A stretch of DNA of 64,000 bases from Fragilariopsis cylindrus CCMP1102 (GCA_900095095.1 FMBT01000291.1:558001-622000), one strand, 5' to 3'; shown: positions 1 through 11,530, counted from the stretch's first letter. Program-made: numbers and translations. The notes: a model not told the origin generated them from the letters alone.

Positions 1-571
1 ATATAGCGATTTTGTGCTATATATCTGCAGTTGTTCGAGTCAGAAATATTGCTAGTTGTTTTAGCTAGTTAATTTAATAGAAATACTTTAACCCGCTTTA
101 TTTACTTAGGATATTTGGCGCATGCCAAATATTTACTTAGGCGCGCGCGACACGTGCTTCTACTCGACCACCAAAACTTACCGTAATACGAGTATTCCTA
201 CTAGTATTAGTATTAGTACGACTTAGAAAATTATTCGAATAAAATTGAAGTTTCCTTGATCCCCCATCGCTTTTTTTTTTTGCTGCGTGTATAATTGTAG
301 CAAAAAAGCAACGCAAAACTCACGGAAACAAAAAAATTAACGCGAAAGCATTGCGAAGTTTCAGGGCCTGGCATTTCTTTGATGGTTCTTTACCCAGACC
401 GCCATTAAGATACTTTGGAAGACTTGTAACTTACAGTATTGTAACACAAAAATGATCTAAAGGACAAGCAACACCCATAAAGCAAAGGAAAGAAAAGAAT
501 AAAAGGAAACTCTCGACATATTCAAACAAAGAAAAGACCTTCTTTCGTTAACTTAAAATTCGTTCAAAAAT
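1..571. promoter_or_regulatory. 5' flank of the JmjC/cupin gene, with a small hairpin
   Basis: No coding frame is supported here. The stretch is AT-rich and lies directly upstream of the cupin/JmjC gene. Positions 111-132 form an inverted repeat: nine-base arms ATATTTGGC and GCCAAATAT are separated by GCAT. It is bracketed by two copies of TTTACTTAGG (101-110 and 132-141). A GCGC-rich run with a CACGTG core follows at about 141-157. Promoter function is inferred only from position. Confidence 0.35.
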
Positions 572-2260
572 ATGATTCATCGCCGTGGTCCTAATAATCC
601 CATCACCTCTGACATTCCATCGGGAATTGATCCTCCCGAACCATCTGCGAGTAGCAGCACAAATTTCACTAACCAAAATGGTAACGGGGATAATGGTTTG
701 AGAAAACGTCGTAAGGTCCGACGGAGCAGGAATACTACTGGTAGCTGGACGAAACGATTGGGCCGTATCCTAACCGATGAGGATTCGTTAGTCACATTAA
801 TTCAAATTACGAGTGCAATCATTATACTTGGATGTTCCGTGACCCTGATATTGCATTTTTTTGGTACTGGAGACGACGAAGTTGGAGTAGGTAGTGGTTG
901 GAAGAACAGTCTACTAGTAAAGTCGAATTGGATGTTCCGGCCGAAAACAATGCACAAAAGACGTCAGAATATCAGATATCAACGGAAACGTGAGGGAAAT
1001 GGATTGTACACACGAGTTGATATGGAACCGTCTGATTTGTACACGATTCCTGATTCATTGCCATTTGTTGGAGACAAGTCTGATCAATATGCTCAATTGC
1101 GTTTAGACTATGATAGCATGAATTTGCCCCGTGTAGAACAAAAATATAAATTCGAAACGATGAAAATGGAAACTGATATTACTGACAACAACGACAACAC
1201 CGGTGGCGATGATTCGTTACCACCCCCCTATGATATTCACAATTGTCCAGCAGAACCACATAAAAATTATCCGTATGCTTGGAATCTGTTACAAATTTTA
1301 GATCATTGGAATCCTGACGATCCCGCTGTTCCGACAGATCAAAAGATCTTCCAAGGACTTTGTGTATTTGATTACAATAAAGACTATGAAAAGGCATTAA
1401 ATTATCGCAAAAAGGAAAAACCCTTCGTGGTATCGAATGATCCTCAAGTTCAGGACACTGCCAAACGTTGGAATGCACCAGGATTTTTGGATAGAATGTT
1501 AGGTGATGTGATGCACCGTGCGGAATTTTCCGAATCGAATCATTTTATGTATTGGAACGCAGGTAGACAGATGCGAACACAATCGAAAAATCAGCATCCG
1601 GATGGTCGTGGTAGCGTGGATGGAAAGAAGATGTCAAGCTGGCAACAGCCGACTACGATGATGCGTATGAAGTATCAAGACTGGTTATCACATGCTAATT
1701 TAACGGAGGGGGAAACCGTGGGAACACATGATCCACATTATTACTTTCGATTAATTGGTTGCGGCGAGACAGGTCCAATGGGTGAATGTGATAAGGGTAG
1801 TAGCGAATACCTATTTGATGAATTGCCTTTTTTCCAACCGAAGGAAAATCTGTACATGGTCGATCCGCTCGAACAAAAGGGTATCCATTGTCGCTTCGGT
1901 ATGAATGGTGTTATTGCCGAAAACCACTTTGATCAGAGTAGGAATGCAATCGCCGTCATGGGAGGAGAACGGCGTTATATATTAGCCCATCCCAATCAAT
2001 GTTCTCTCCTATCATTGCTACCCAAAGGACATCCCAGTGCACGACATTCAGCAATCGATTGGAGTGATCCCGATTTGGAAACTTATCCCGAATTTGCCCA
2101 AGCAGAGGCCAATGAAATTGTATTACAAGCGGGGGATGTTTTGTACCTTCCCACCAATTGGTTCCATTTTATTATTTCGTTGAATTTAAACTTTCAATGT
2201 AATTCTCGATCAGGTGTGACACCTGATTACTTTAAGGCTCTAAGAAAATGTGGATTTTAG
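572..2260 (+). CDS. Membrane-anchored JmjC/cupin_8 domain protein (putative 2-oxoglutarate/Fe(II) oxygenase)
   Basis: A single 562-residue open frame with no obvious intron. The N-terminus is basic and low in complexity (RKRRKVRRSR at about 44-53). One hydrophobic segment follows at about residues 74-97, suggesting a type II membrane anchor with the catalytic part lumenal or extracellular. The C-terminal third looks like a cupin_8/FIH-type JmjC fold. It has a proximal H-x-D iron motif in ENHFDQSRN (His452, Asp454), a GGERRYIL strand, a GDVLYLPTNWFH motif whose distal histidine is about residue 532, and an N-x-N strand after it. The facial triad is therefore complete, so an active Fe(II)/2-oxoglutarate hydroxylase is plausible. 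The substrate is unknown. Family members hydroxylate proteins or modified RNA bases, and the membrane anchor argues for a secretory-pathway protein substrate. The fold call is secure; the specific reaction is not. Confidence 0.8.
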   Translation: MIHRRGPNNPITSDIPSGIDPPEPSASSSTNFTNQNGNGDNGLRKRRKVRRSRNTTGSWTKRLGRILTDEDSLVTLIQITSAIIILGCSVTLILHFFGTGDDEVGVGSGWKNSLLVKSNWMFRPKTMHKRRQNIRYQRKREGNGLYTRVDMEPSDLYTIPDSLPFVGDKSDQYAQLRLDYDSMNLPRVEQKYKFETMKMETDITDNNDNTGGDDSLPPPYDIHNCPAEPHKNYPYAWNLLQILDHWNPDDPAVPTDQKIFQGLCVFDYNKDYEKALNYRKKEKPFVVSNDPQVQDTAKRWNAPGFLDRMLGDVMHRAEFSESNHFMYWNAGRQMRTQSKNQHPDGRGSVDGKKMSSWQQPTTMMRMKYQDWLSHANLTEGETVGTHDPHYYFRLIGCGETGPMGECDKGSSEYLFDELPFFQPKENLYMVDPLEQKGIHCRFGMNGVIAENHFDQSRNAIAVMGGERRYILAHPNQCSLLSLLPKGHPSARHSAIDWSDPDLETYPEFAQAEANEIVLQAGDVLYLPTNWFHFIISLNLNFQCNSRSGVTPDYFKALRKCGF

Positions 2261-4378
2261 ATAGAGAAGGATGTTTTTCATACGGGATTGTTTGTGAGAG
2301 GTAGAAGACAAAAATCTGAAGTAATAATGAATGAAATAGAATTAAATATATATTCAAATAATAGTAGCTAGTTTAGTTTGTATTGCAACATATTATTATT
2401 TGATATATTCCTACTACATTATTTGTTTTGGGGGAAATTTCATTCATTAGTTCTAAAAGGCCTTTGAAAATGGTATATTCAGCAAATAATATATAGTTGG
2501 ATGCAGGTCAGCTTGGCACATCCTCTATATTTCCTTTATATTTGTACCTACTCTACTACTAATCCTTTCTAGAACCTACATGAAACTCTCTACACCACTT
2601 CATTGAGAAACTGCTTCCAGTCTTCTTGCTTCTTTGAGGATCTTTTCAATATACAGAGTGAGGCATTTTTCTTTCTTCTTCTGTATATATGCTGATTTCG
2701 TATAGCTAATCATGTATGGAACAAACTCTTTCTGCTCATCAATTGTCATATTCAGCATGAAATCAAAGAAGTCTTGGTCACAATGATGTGGCAAATCAAG
2801 GAATCTATTCCTAGGAATTTGCTCCTGGTAGTGCTGCGCTTTGTATGCAACCAACTTCCTTGAAGGATATGATGAACAGTTCTTTTTCCAAAATGCCTCT
2901 ATCCTATGCTGCAGTGACTAGCCTAAACTATTCTAAATTGAGAGTGCCTGGACTTAGGACTTAAGATTTTTGTTATGTTGACAACTGCCGATCATGAGAA
3001 ATGAACTATCTCTATCTTTTATTGTTGAGAAAATGTAATAACCATAGACTAATTAAACAAGTGTGTTAATAACAACTTTTGCATTTGAACATATCGTTGT
3101 CTGGAAAGATAATAGAAATATCTACATTTACAGAGTGACCGTCATCCGGAAGGAAGGACCGCATTCTAAAAGGTGAGTAACCTGGTAGAACAACTGCTAC
3201 AGTATATAGGGAACGCGAGTAACGAACCCTACCATCTTAATAGAATCTTACAAGTCCAAAGAGTAAGATTATCAGAATACCAAATCCTGTTTCAACAATC
3301 ATCAATTGTTTGTGAAACGTAACACCTATAATACTACCTATTTTCTATATTATTACTACTACTGCATTATATAGCAGCGTAGGATTTCTCGTGACCATGA
3401 AGTTTAACTTTAGCTTTTGTACTTCCTGAATTTCTTGCCAATTTAGTTATAATAATCAAGTCACCATGCATTAATCAAAAATTGCCAACACAACATGTTC
3501 ATCCCAAGCATAGATCTGCAGCCGTGGGTAGAACTATGTGTACTTTTATCTATAACAAGTTTTTCAGAACAAATTAGGGCTTATCTATAAAGAAAATTGT
3601 AGTTTATATTGGATACAAAAATACCCAAGAAGTGAGTCATCCAACTATCTTCAATTCCTTCAAAGCAAACTACTATTACAGACAGAATGAATCAATGTGT
3701 CACACAGAAATACTTGAATGCTCATTAAAACTGGGGTGGTATTGGAGGGATTGAAGATGGAGTCATCTTCATTTTTCTCAGCATGACCAAGCTAGCTAGC
3801 TAGACAACAAATAATACAACTTATTCACCACTCATTATTATTATTATTATTCTGGCACAGACACAGACACAGACACAACATCATCACAAGCTCAATCAAT
3901 CGCCACAGTAACTCTTTAGATTAAATAGACTAAAGGACACACATGATCATTGACCAGTATTAAAAATATCAACCAATACAAAGCAGATATGCAGATACAA
4001 TAATATCATTTTATAATATTGAGTTGGAATTTATTGTATCTCTTTATGTATGGCTACTCAATATATGAATAGAATGTCTTCTACTCAGTTCACACGATCA
4101 GCTAGCTACGATATCTCCATCATTTTGCAATTCCCTATTCACAAGATACTTTGGAGTTATTGCATAAGAAATGGCAATGACCAAGGATACAATTCCTGTA
4201 TACAGATATGATCTTTGATGTATTTGAAAAGGAATTTGGTTCCATTTAACACAAGGATAATTCATGGTATTATTTATCAGGAAGGAAAAAAAGTGACTGT
4301 TATTGCTACTAGGCAATCAAGTAATTATATTGTTTTTGCAAGGATAAGTGTAAGGACAGCCAGGGAACTCATTCTTAT
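2261..4378. other. Intergenic stretch, no confident gene
   Basis: About 2.1 kb lies between the cupin gene and the end of the chromate transporter. A frame on the minus strand is open from about 2920 to 2600 (described separately). The rest is AT-rich with scattered stops, a short ACAGAC repeat near 3858-3880 and an ATT run near 3836-3852. I saw no RNA gene or intact transposon here. Confidence 0.5.
2600..2920 (-). other. Unrecognised open frame, possibly an exon or relic
   Basis: On the minus strand the frame is open for about 105 codons and ends at a stop at 2600, but I see no ATG at its start. An AG at about 2921-2922 could be a splice acceptor. The peptide is not low-complexity. It has an aromatic/acidic stretch (CDQDFFDFMLNM) followed by a lysine-rich helix-like tail. 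I recognise no domain. It may be an exon of an unseen gene, a gene relic or chance, and I lean toward relic. Confidence 0.2.
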
Positions 4379-6085
4379 TTAAATGGTTTCGTAAAGGTGT
4401 TTTTGTCCGACATCCAGTACAGAACTAGAAAATAGTGCTCCAAAGATACATCCCCAGAAGATAACAAATGGCGCCTGAAAACTATAAATAGCTCCAAGCC
4501 CACCTGCTACAATAAAAACCATCGTATCTGCATATGTCATTACTGATTTTGGGTACAAGGTTACACAACCTGCAGCAATCAATCCTACAGCAGAGGCATT
4601 CAATCCCTTCAAAACAGCCTTGAACGGTGCCAAGTGACGGAACCGAGACCAAAATGGGAGCATTGCAAATATTAAGATGAATCCCGGACCGAATAATCCA
4701 ATAGCGGCTGTAAGTGAACCAGGGAAACCGGCAAGTACTGCTCCTAGAAATGCAGCAAAGTTGAACCTATTTGATGACGTATGGAAAATTCAAGGTGAGA
4801 ACATTTATTTGGAAATTACATGAAGGCTTTTCTCTTCTCTTTCTTACAGAACAAAAGAAGCTTACATTGGTCCGGGCATTGATTGTGCGATTCCTAAACC
4901 TTGAAAGAATTGTTCGTTTGTTATCCAGCCTCGAGGAACAAGCTCATTTTGCAACATGGGAAGAACAACAATACCTCCTCCAAAAATGAGACTTCCTACC
5001 CTAAAATAAACTTCAAATATTTCCACGAAAAGATTCGTGTTGCCCATATTGACAAGAGCGACAGAGCCAATCAATAATCCAAACCAAATAAAGAAGTACA
5101 CGAACCCTTGTGTAATTGAGAGGCCGATCTTTTCAACTAGCAAGCGATCTTTAGCTGATGGTTCAGTACTTTCACCTGTGGGCTGAACGTAAGTACCGAA
5201 TGATTTGTCGGGTCCTCTATAGAAATCCAACAGACATAATGCTGCACCAGAAATCAATAGAGTTGGGTATACAACTTGACTGCTATTCTTTTCTATGTGT
5301 TCATCACCAGAAATTAAAATTGAAAAAACACAACTAATCATCCCAATTGCTGTTCCAAATTTATCAAGCTTTAAGACAAACTTAAATGCAGCTTTAAAAA
5401 TCAAACTCATTGCGGCAGGACCGATACCAAGTAACCAAATTGGAGGACTTGCAGGGTCGATAAAACCGTACAAGAACATCCCACATAGTGTTAAGACAGT
5501 ATATCCAGGAAGGCACCAAAAAATAAATGCGATTGCACCAGAAATAGCGCCACCGTGTGTGGAAGCTGTCGAAATAACAAGTTGTGTAGAACTGGGCCCC
5601 GGTAGTCCTTGGCCTATATATAATAAAATGTGTAACAGAAAAAAATTGCATCATCAAAAAATTAGGATCTTCCGTGTTTCTTCAATCTTTTGTGCTATAT
5701 TTTGAATATTTGATAAGGTGATCATATATAACTTGTTATTTAAAAGCTGCCGCGCTGCTCCTTACCGTCTTAGAAAGACAAGTAAGTCAACAGTCGACCC
5801 GCCTGATAAGGTGATCAGTAATGACGTACCCAAAGAAAAAAGTTCAGTGAAGACATCGTCGTCGATGAAGTTGTTTACACTAACCAAATGATCACGGAGA
5901 ATGGCAACATGAGCAGTTGGTCCACCAAATGCGATAGCACCTAAGTACCAAAATAGTGACATAGTTTCCTTGACACGTTGATAAAGTGGAGCAAGAACGA
6001 TCTCCTCTTTATCGTCGTCAGGCGTAGTAGTACCACCATAGCCCGCCTCAGATGAAACGAGAGGATCCTTTTCAGAAGCAGTCAT
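4379..6085 (-). CDS. Chromate ion transporter (CHR family), three exons
   Basis: Exon 1 is 5830-6085, exon 2 is 4866-5613 and exon 3 is 4379-4766. The introns are 216 and 99 bp. Donors are GTACGT and GTAAGC, and both acceptors end in TAG. Joining them gives 463 residues in one frame. The protein has the duplicated CHR layout. The N-terminal half carries FGGPTAHVAILRDHLV and, across the first splice, SLGQGLPGPSSTQL. The C-terminal half repeats the pattern as GSLIFGGGIVVLPML and GIAQSMPGPMFNFAAFLG. Many hydrophobic segments support a polytopic membrane protein. The family exports chromate or takes up chromate/sulfate-like anions; the true substrate in algae is unsettled. Both splice junctions fall inside or next to the PGP motifs, and the conserved reading across them supports the model. 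The first 40 residues are acidic and probably cytosolic. Confidence 0.88.
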
Positions 6086-6522
6086 GATTGAAATTAAAGA
6101 TTGTGTTTCTTCTTGTACAGTGAGCCAAAAAAAATTCGCCTGGTATATCTTCTATTATTATTATGATATACAATAGTCCTGGATCAGCAACAATGTAACT
6201 ATGTTAATTGGCATGTGATGTGCAAATAAAAATGCGGAAATTCACGTCATAACGTCGGAAGATTCGTGCATAATTATCTCGATACTCTACTAAGCAAGAT
6301 TCATCTAGATTCATTCAATCTAGCGCGACTCCGAATCAATAATAATTAATGATAATCATTTCAGGAAACCTTCAGTCTACAGATACATTGCAGCATGCAT
6401 CGATCTTCTAGGCTAATAGACAGTCATACAAAAACTTGTAGGAAATAGGCAGGTCAAAATTTTATATATTATTTATTTATTTATATTGTTTTTTCTATGT
6501 AAAACAAAAAAGATAACGCGTG
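6086..6522. other. Spacer between two minus-strand genes
   Basis: This 437-bp stretch separates the 3' end of the aminodeoxychorismate synthase gene from the start of the chromate transporter. It holds no supported gene. It must contain the transporter promoter and the synthase 3' end. An AT-rich run with ATTTATTTATTTATA at about 6471-6485 sits just past the synthase stop codon. Confidence 0.4.
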
Positions 6523-9489
6523 TTATGATTTGGCAAATACATCTGCTGATTTGGATATTGTATATTCCGCATCATCGACTTCCATCATCTTATCATCATC
6601 AATGATATCCACCCATTTCTCTACTGACTCTAATACGGCACGGGCTTTCAAAAGCATTTCTTCGTACTCGTCCTCTGCGTCACTTAGTGCTGTGATAGCT
6701 CCACCGGCGCCAATACTAACCTTCCATTCACCATCTTTCTTTTCGGACGGAGTTACAGCAGCGGATCGAATCATAATATTCATATCCATACAACCATTGA
6801 CGCTAAGATAACCAATACATCCTGCATATGGTCCACGATCTACATTTTGTTCCAATCCTTCTAGAATATCCATGGTACTTATTTTTGGTGCTCCTGTCAT
6901 ACTTCCGCCGGGGAATGTTGCCCTTAATAAGTCAATCGAGTTATTCGAATCGGAAAGCGTCCCCCGAATAGTTGATACCATTTGATGAACGGTCGCAAAC
7001 GACTCGATATCCATTAATTTCGAAACATGAACGGATCCAGTTTTACATACTCGACTCATGTCATTTCTCAAAAGATCGACTATCATAAGATTTTCTGCTC
7101 GATTTTTTAATGACAATTCTAAAGAGCGAGCCCGTCTATCATCTTCCCGGATTTCCGCATCGGAAAGACAAATTCCATTCTGTGCAATAACACGTGCACA
7201 TGTACCTTTGATGGGCTTTGCTTCCGCTTGCAGGTAGGATGGGATTTCCGGATGCGGTTGCTGTCTTGACACGCTCATAAATCGTTCAGGAGAAGAAGAA
7301 CATATTACCAGCGAGGTAGGGGATGGGACATCATATAGCTTCTTATTTTGATTTCCAGTGTAATCTGATGGTAAATTCCAACGTAGATAGGCTGAGTATG
7401 GTGCAGGATTGACCTTTCGAACAATCCTGTATAGATCGAAGGTGGACACATTTGCATCTATGTAGGCTTCTAGCTTGTTTGTCAGACACAACTCATAGGA
7501 ATCTCCCTTTTTGATATACTCGTGACATTTCGCAATATCATTTTCATAAGTTGTCCTAGGCCGATTAGGAACAAACTCTATTGATGAACGTCGAGAATTC
7601 GGAGAATAATTGTATGGTTGCGTTTCATTTTTGAGCGACGATTCATTATTTTTCGCGATCATCATCAAATCTGCATCCACCGTTTTCATCCATTCAATGT
7701 TTTTCTTAATGTCATTATCATCTTCCACGAGTCCAATCAAAAACCACGAATCAGTAGGGTGATGGTATACCATGCTCTGTCGTGCCAAGAAAAATGCAGC
7801 AGTCGGTACGCGTCTTTCGCTCTCACTGTGTCCATTTCCATTCTTTTTGTTATCCCTCTCTACCATGGTATCATCTGTATTGTCACTATTAAGAACCCCT
7901 CGTTCCAGGCGTTTCAAGTATCGTTGCGTATCATGACGAACTTCATAACTAAGAAATCCTAAAAATCCTCCACGGTAGTTAAATGGTAAATTTTCGGCAG
8001 TATTATCTCTTGCAACACCTTGTTCGTCGTTTTCTTGTATCCATTCCAAAACATGGTCTTCTTCTTTGTCGTTGTTATCATTATTGCGAGCATTCAATTT
8101 CACCCAACCGATGTCGCTGGCATATGAGTTCATACTATTCTGTCCCTCACCAAATAATTCTTTTTCGAGTCGACTCAAAATATCGGTACCGATATCGTTG
8201 TCATCCAGATGATATTCAATGATATCTTCCGGTCGAGAAGACGTCGACATGATGTCCAATTCACCACGTGAAGGATATGAAGAACTGTCCAACCAAATCG
8301 TATGTGATTTATGAGCGTAGTACTTTTCAAAGACCTGCAAAGGTGAGGACGTTGATGGTGAAGAGGAAATTTTATGTACCATGACCCGAAATCGAGATGA
8401 AGATTGTGTGTTATCAGAGGATGATACCGTCGACGTCGATGAGGAGGTTTCTAACATTTGATTTCCCTGAGAAATTCGGTCGTCATTTGTTGACTCGTTG
8501 ACATCAACAGCGCTATTATCAACGTTTTGGACTGACTTTGACTGCGATGTTTCGAACCTATAATTTGGACTGATGTGACGACTGTATTGCTTTTTCTCCT
8601 CATGTTGTTGTTGCGCGGCATCTTTGCGTTGTTGTACTACTTGAACAAAGTTTTCTAAGAGCGCCATACCATTTTCGGTACCGATGCTTTCGGGATGGAA
8701 CTGGACGCCATAGTGAGGATGGGTTACATGTTGAATGCCTTGTACAACATCGTCAAGACTTTTGACTGTTACTGTGAGATCTTTTGGTAAATCATAGGCA
8801 CACAAAGAATGATACCGAACTACGCGAAAGCTAGAGGGAAGATCGCGAAACAATGAAGGATAACGTGGTGTTGCCAATACTGGTCCCCGCTGAACAATCC
8901 GGTGATCTTGTCCATGAATAGGAACGGGTGCCCGATCTACAGATCCACCATATGCCAATGACATCAATTGATGACCTAAACAAACTCCCAAAATGGGCAC
9001 GTCAGGATTTTTGGATATCGCAAGATGGGACAGGGGAGGTTGTTCCTGTGGCGTTCCGGGTCCCGGTGACAGTACAATACCATCGAATTGATCAAAAAAG
9101 GATGAACTACCATTTTCATCGTCGAAAAGAGAGGCTGAGTCAATAGCATCCTTTGCTACTACGATGGGTGGTTCTGTCGTCAATTGTGCGAGCATATCGC
9201 ATAAGTTGTAGGTGAACGAATCGTAGTGGTCAATGAGGAGAAGAGAAACATTGTATTTCTTATCATCATTTTCAGTAGGTGGATCGTTGTTATTTTGATT
9301 ATCGTCCCTGCTTTGAAGTAAAGATATTCGGGTAATAGTCGTCGTCGAAAGAAATCTTGTCGAAGGGGGAGATACGAAGAATGATTCTATCTTCGTCAAG
9401 AAAGATGATGCAAGACTTAGTAACAGTAGAGTCGTGGCCCAACATAATTTATTTCGAGGAGCCGACGACATTGACAATGACGCCAGCAT
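6523..9489 (-). CDS. Bifunctional aminodeoxychorismate synthase (PabA-PabB fusion), plastid-targeted
   Basis: A single 988-residue frame. Residues about 10-36 form a signal peptide followed by IESFFVSPP, which resembles the diatom ASAFAP plastid import motif. Residues about 82-290 are a class I glutamine amidotransferase with the oxyanion loop SPGPGTP, nucleophile GVCLGHQ (Cys170) and HPES (His265, Glu267). After a Ser/Asp-rich linker comes a chorismate-binding domain running to the C-terminus. It carries PIKGT (Lys761), ENLMIVDLLRND, FPGGSMTGAPK and IRSAAV. The lysine in PIKGT marks aminodeoxychorismate synthase rather than anthranilate synthase, which has PIAGT. The enzyme makes 4-amino-4-deoxychorismate from chorismate and glutamine for p-aminobenzoate and folate. 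The fused GAT-synthase order matches plant and fungal enzymes, and plastid location matches plants. The predicted transit sequence is inferred from sequence only. Confidence 0.92.
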   Translation of the reverse strand: MLASLSMSSAPRNKLCWATTLLLLSLASSFLTKIESFFVSPPSTRFLSTTTITRISLLQSRDDNQNNNDPPTENDDKKYNVSLLLIDHYDSFTYNLCDMLAQLTTEPPIVVAKDAIDSASLFDDENGSSSFFDQFDGIVLSPGPGTPQEQPPLSHLAISKNPDVPILGVCLGHQLMSLAYGGSVDRAPVPIHGQDHRIVQRGPVLATPRYPSLFRDLPSSFRVVRYHSLCAYDLPKDLTVTVKSLDDVVQGIQHVTHPHYGVQFHPESIGTENGMALLENFVQVVQQRKDAAQQQHEEKKQYSRHISPNYRFETSQSKSVQNVDNSAVDVNESTNDDRISQGNQMLETSSSTSTVSSSDNTQSSSRFRVMVHKISSSPSTSSPLQVFEKYYAHKSHTIWLDSSSYPSRGELDIMSTSSRPEDIIEYHLDDNDIGTDILSRLEKELFGEGQNSMNSYASDIGWVKLNARNNDNNDKEEDHVLEWIQENDEQGVARDNTAENLPFNYRGGFLGFLSYEVRHDTQRYLKRLERGVLNSDNTDDTMVERDNKKNGNGHSESERRVPTAAFFLARQSMVYHHPTDSWFLIGLVEDDNDIKKNIEWMKTVDADLMMIAKNNESSLKNETQPYNYSPNSRRSSIEFVPNRPRTTYENDIAKCHEYIKKGDSYELCLTNKLEAYIDANVSTFDLYRIVRKVNPAPYSAYLRWNLPSDYTGNQNKKLYDVPSPTSLVICSSSPERFMSVSRQQPHPEIPSYLQAEAKPIKGTCARVIAQNGICLSDAEIREDDRRARSLELSLKNRAENLMIVDLLRNDMSRVCKTGSVHVSKLMDIESFATVHQMVSTIRGTLSDSNNSIDLLRATFPGGSMTGAPKISTMDILEGLEQNVDRGPYAGCIGYLSVNGCMDMNIMIRSAAVTPSEKKDGEWKVSIGAGGAITALSDAEDEYEEMLLKARAVLESVEKWVDIIDDDKMMEVDDAEYTISKSADVFAKS

Positions 9490-10139
9490 AGTTTCTGATT
9501 GCAGTATATACGAGAAGTTGACTGGAACAAGAGATTTTTTATTTTGTTTTATTCACTGAAGGGCAAATGCCAAACCGAGCAGAATGAAGATATCAGCAGG
9601 TAATCATCTAACATATAACGAAGGTAGAAAAAACAATGTGATGAATACCGTGCAGTAGATGCTTCTATCCCTCTTCGAACTCTTATTTCTCGCTTCAAAG
9701 TAGCCGATCGAATTGTTGATTGTGACGATGATGAGTGATGGAACGTAGAACGTGCTTTCGTGATCTCTGAATACTACTCCTTGCTTACAGTACTACCTCC
9801 TAACATAAAAAGTGAAGAAGAATTCGACCAAGCTCATATGACGCATCGATTGGTCGGTATGACAATTGCTAGTCGAGCTAGTCGAGTCTTTGCAATAATA
9901 ATAATATTATAATGTATAAGTAGGAAGCTCAGTCGAACTAGTCGAGTCTTTTATCGTACAACCACACATAAAGTTAGCTTTTATTTCACATAATTTATCG
10001 GCTAATATTATAGCGCGCAAAACGAACAAGCAGCAAGCGACGGAGCAAATTAGAAAAAATCAAAAAGCAACCAACAAGTAAAAGCAACGTCTCACGGTAT
10101 CATCATAACTTTTAATCGAAAAATATAAAATATACCAAG
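9490..10139. promoter_or_regulatory. Shared 5' region of the divergent synthase and eS28 genes
   Basis: This 650-bp stretch lies between two divergently transcribed genes, so it should hold both promoters. No coding frame is supported. A short imperfect direct repeat is visible at about 9871-9951, where AGTCGAGTCTTT recurs about 60 bp apart next to AGTCGA(G/A)CTAGTCGAG-like sequence. No TATA box or initiator can be assigned with confidence. Confidence 0.35.
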
Positions 10140-10702
10140 ATGGTAAGTAATTGCAACATATATTAGTTGCATAGAATGAAACCGAATAATAGACACTGCC
10201 TGTATTATTTGATGCTTATGTATTTGCAACTGAATCGAATAACGACCATGGTCGAAAGGAAACTTTATTTACTTTACATGGTTGTTTGTCGCGTGTTAAA
10301 ATTTACCGCGTTACTTGGATTCTCTGTAGAATCTACGTAATTTTTATACTAGACCAAAAAACTCACTACATTTCAACTTTTTTGCTTCTTTTTTCTTCTT
10401 CTACGCTACCATGGTATCCTAATCAAAACTAACCAACGAACTAACTTACTATATATTACTTACTTGTAAATTATCAATTGATGTATTAATAGGAGACGCA
10501 TTTCAAACTCGCTAAAGTCAGTAAAGTCTTGGGCCGTACCGGTAACACCGGTAATGTTACACAAGTCCGTGTCGAATTTATGGATGCAGAAAGTGGTGCC
10601 GGTTCAGGACGATCCATTGTACGAAATGTTAAGGGTCCAGTCAGAGAAAATGATATCTTATGTCTACTAGAATGGGAACGTGAAGCACGTCGTCTTCGTT
10701 AA
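10140..10702 (+). CDS. RPS28: 40S ribosomal protein eS28
   Basis: The coding part of exon 1 is only the ATG at 10140-10142. A 350-bp intron (GTAAGT to ATAG, 10143-10492) follows, and exon 2 is 10493-10702. The product is 70 residues. The core reads [19 protein letters not shown], then [15 protein letters not shown] and [12 protein letters not shown] at the end, which closely matches eS28 of other eukaryotes. The protein sits at the small-subunit mRNA exit region. Compared with human eS28 there is a small insertion (ESGAGSG) before the SIVRNVKGP strand. The gene is too short and too split to appear in a simple frame scan. The intron directly after the start codon resembles those of other highly expressed ribosomal protein genes. 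Confidence 0.95.
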
Positions 10703-11530
10703 TTTTTTTATAAATTTAATATAATGAAATATTATTGAACACATATAACAATGAAAAAAGAGAGAAAAGGGGACAGTACAAGCTGTAAAAACCTATTACT
10801 TTTATATGATTTCGGTTGGGTCCCATTACTACTAGTCATGTGATCGACGTGTAGCCCTTGTGCCTCCGTATCATGAATCCAAACTTTTACTACGAGATTT
10901 ACCTTGACTTCAAAGACTCGTTTGGGCAACAACAATTTTGTAAAAGAAAGAATCGATCGTGGTGTAGAAGAAAGATTGTGCCTGTATTATATTATTGTGC
11001 ATGTGTGAACTCGCAGATACTCTAGTTGGGCTAGAATATGATGTTTTGTTATCTTGAATTAGATTTAGTCGTCCTATCTGTATGCTTCGTTCTTACAAGG
11101 ATTTTTACATTCATCCTACCGTAGAACAATGCTTAAGAATGATGGAGATCATTGTCTTCCAGAATTATAATGTCTACTCTATTATATTGTGCAGATGTAT
11201 TCACATACACCTCTCGTTGGGCTAAATTTTATGGTAGCTTTCTTAGCGCAGATTCGTCCGAGGTGTATTTATGTTCCGTCCTTACCATAATTTCTACATT
11301 CGTTGTCGCTTTTCATAATTCTATGGTTATAATTTCTTCCTCATTTTCATCAATGCACATTGATGAATACTAGAAATTATTGTTTTCTTATCCTCTAGCC
11401 AGCTATCGTGTATGAATAAGAACAACAACCACAACCACAACAACTATCATTGAAGAGTTGTTCGTTAAATTTTTTGTTTTGTTTTTGTTTAACGTGAATT
11501 ACTTATTAATTTACTATACAATATTTGTTT
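10703..11530. repeat. Intergenic region with an imperfect ~190-bp duplication
   Basis: No gene is supported between eS28 and the PAP/fibrillin gene. Two diverged copies of a segment lie about 190 bp apart. GTTGGGCTA recurs at about 11026 and 11217, and a T-T-A-C...ATTT.TACATTC block recurs at about 11093 and 11282. A CAACAACCACAACCACAACAAC run is at about 11420-11445. Many mismatches and small gaps separate the copies, so the duplication is old. Confidence 0.45.

Noticed and set aside
7618-8222. Plus-strand frames inside the aminodeoxychorismate synthase gene
   Set aside because: They overlap conserved enzyme sequence on the other strand and have no domain.
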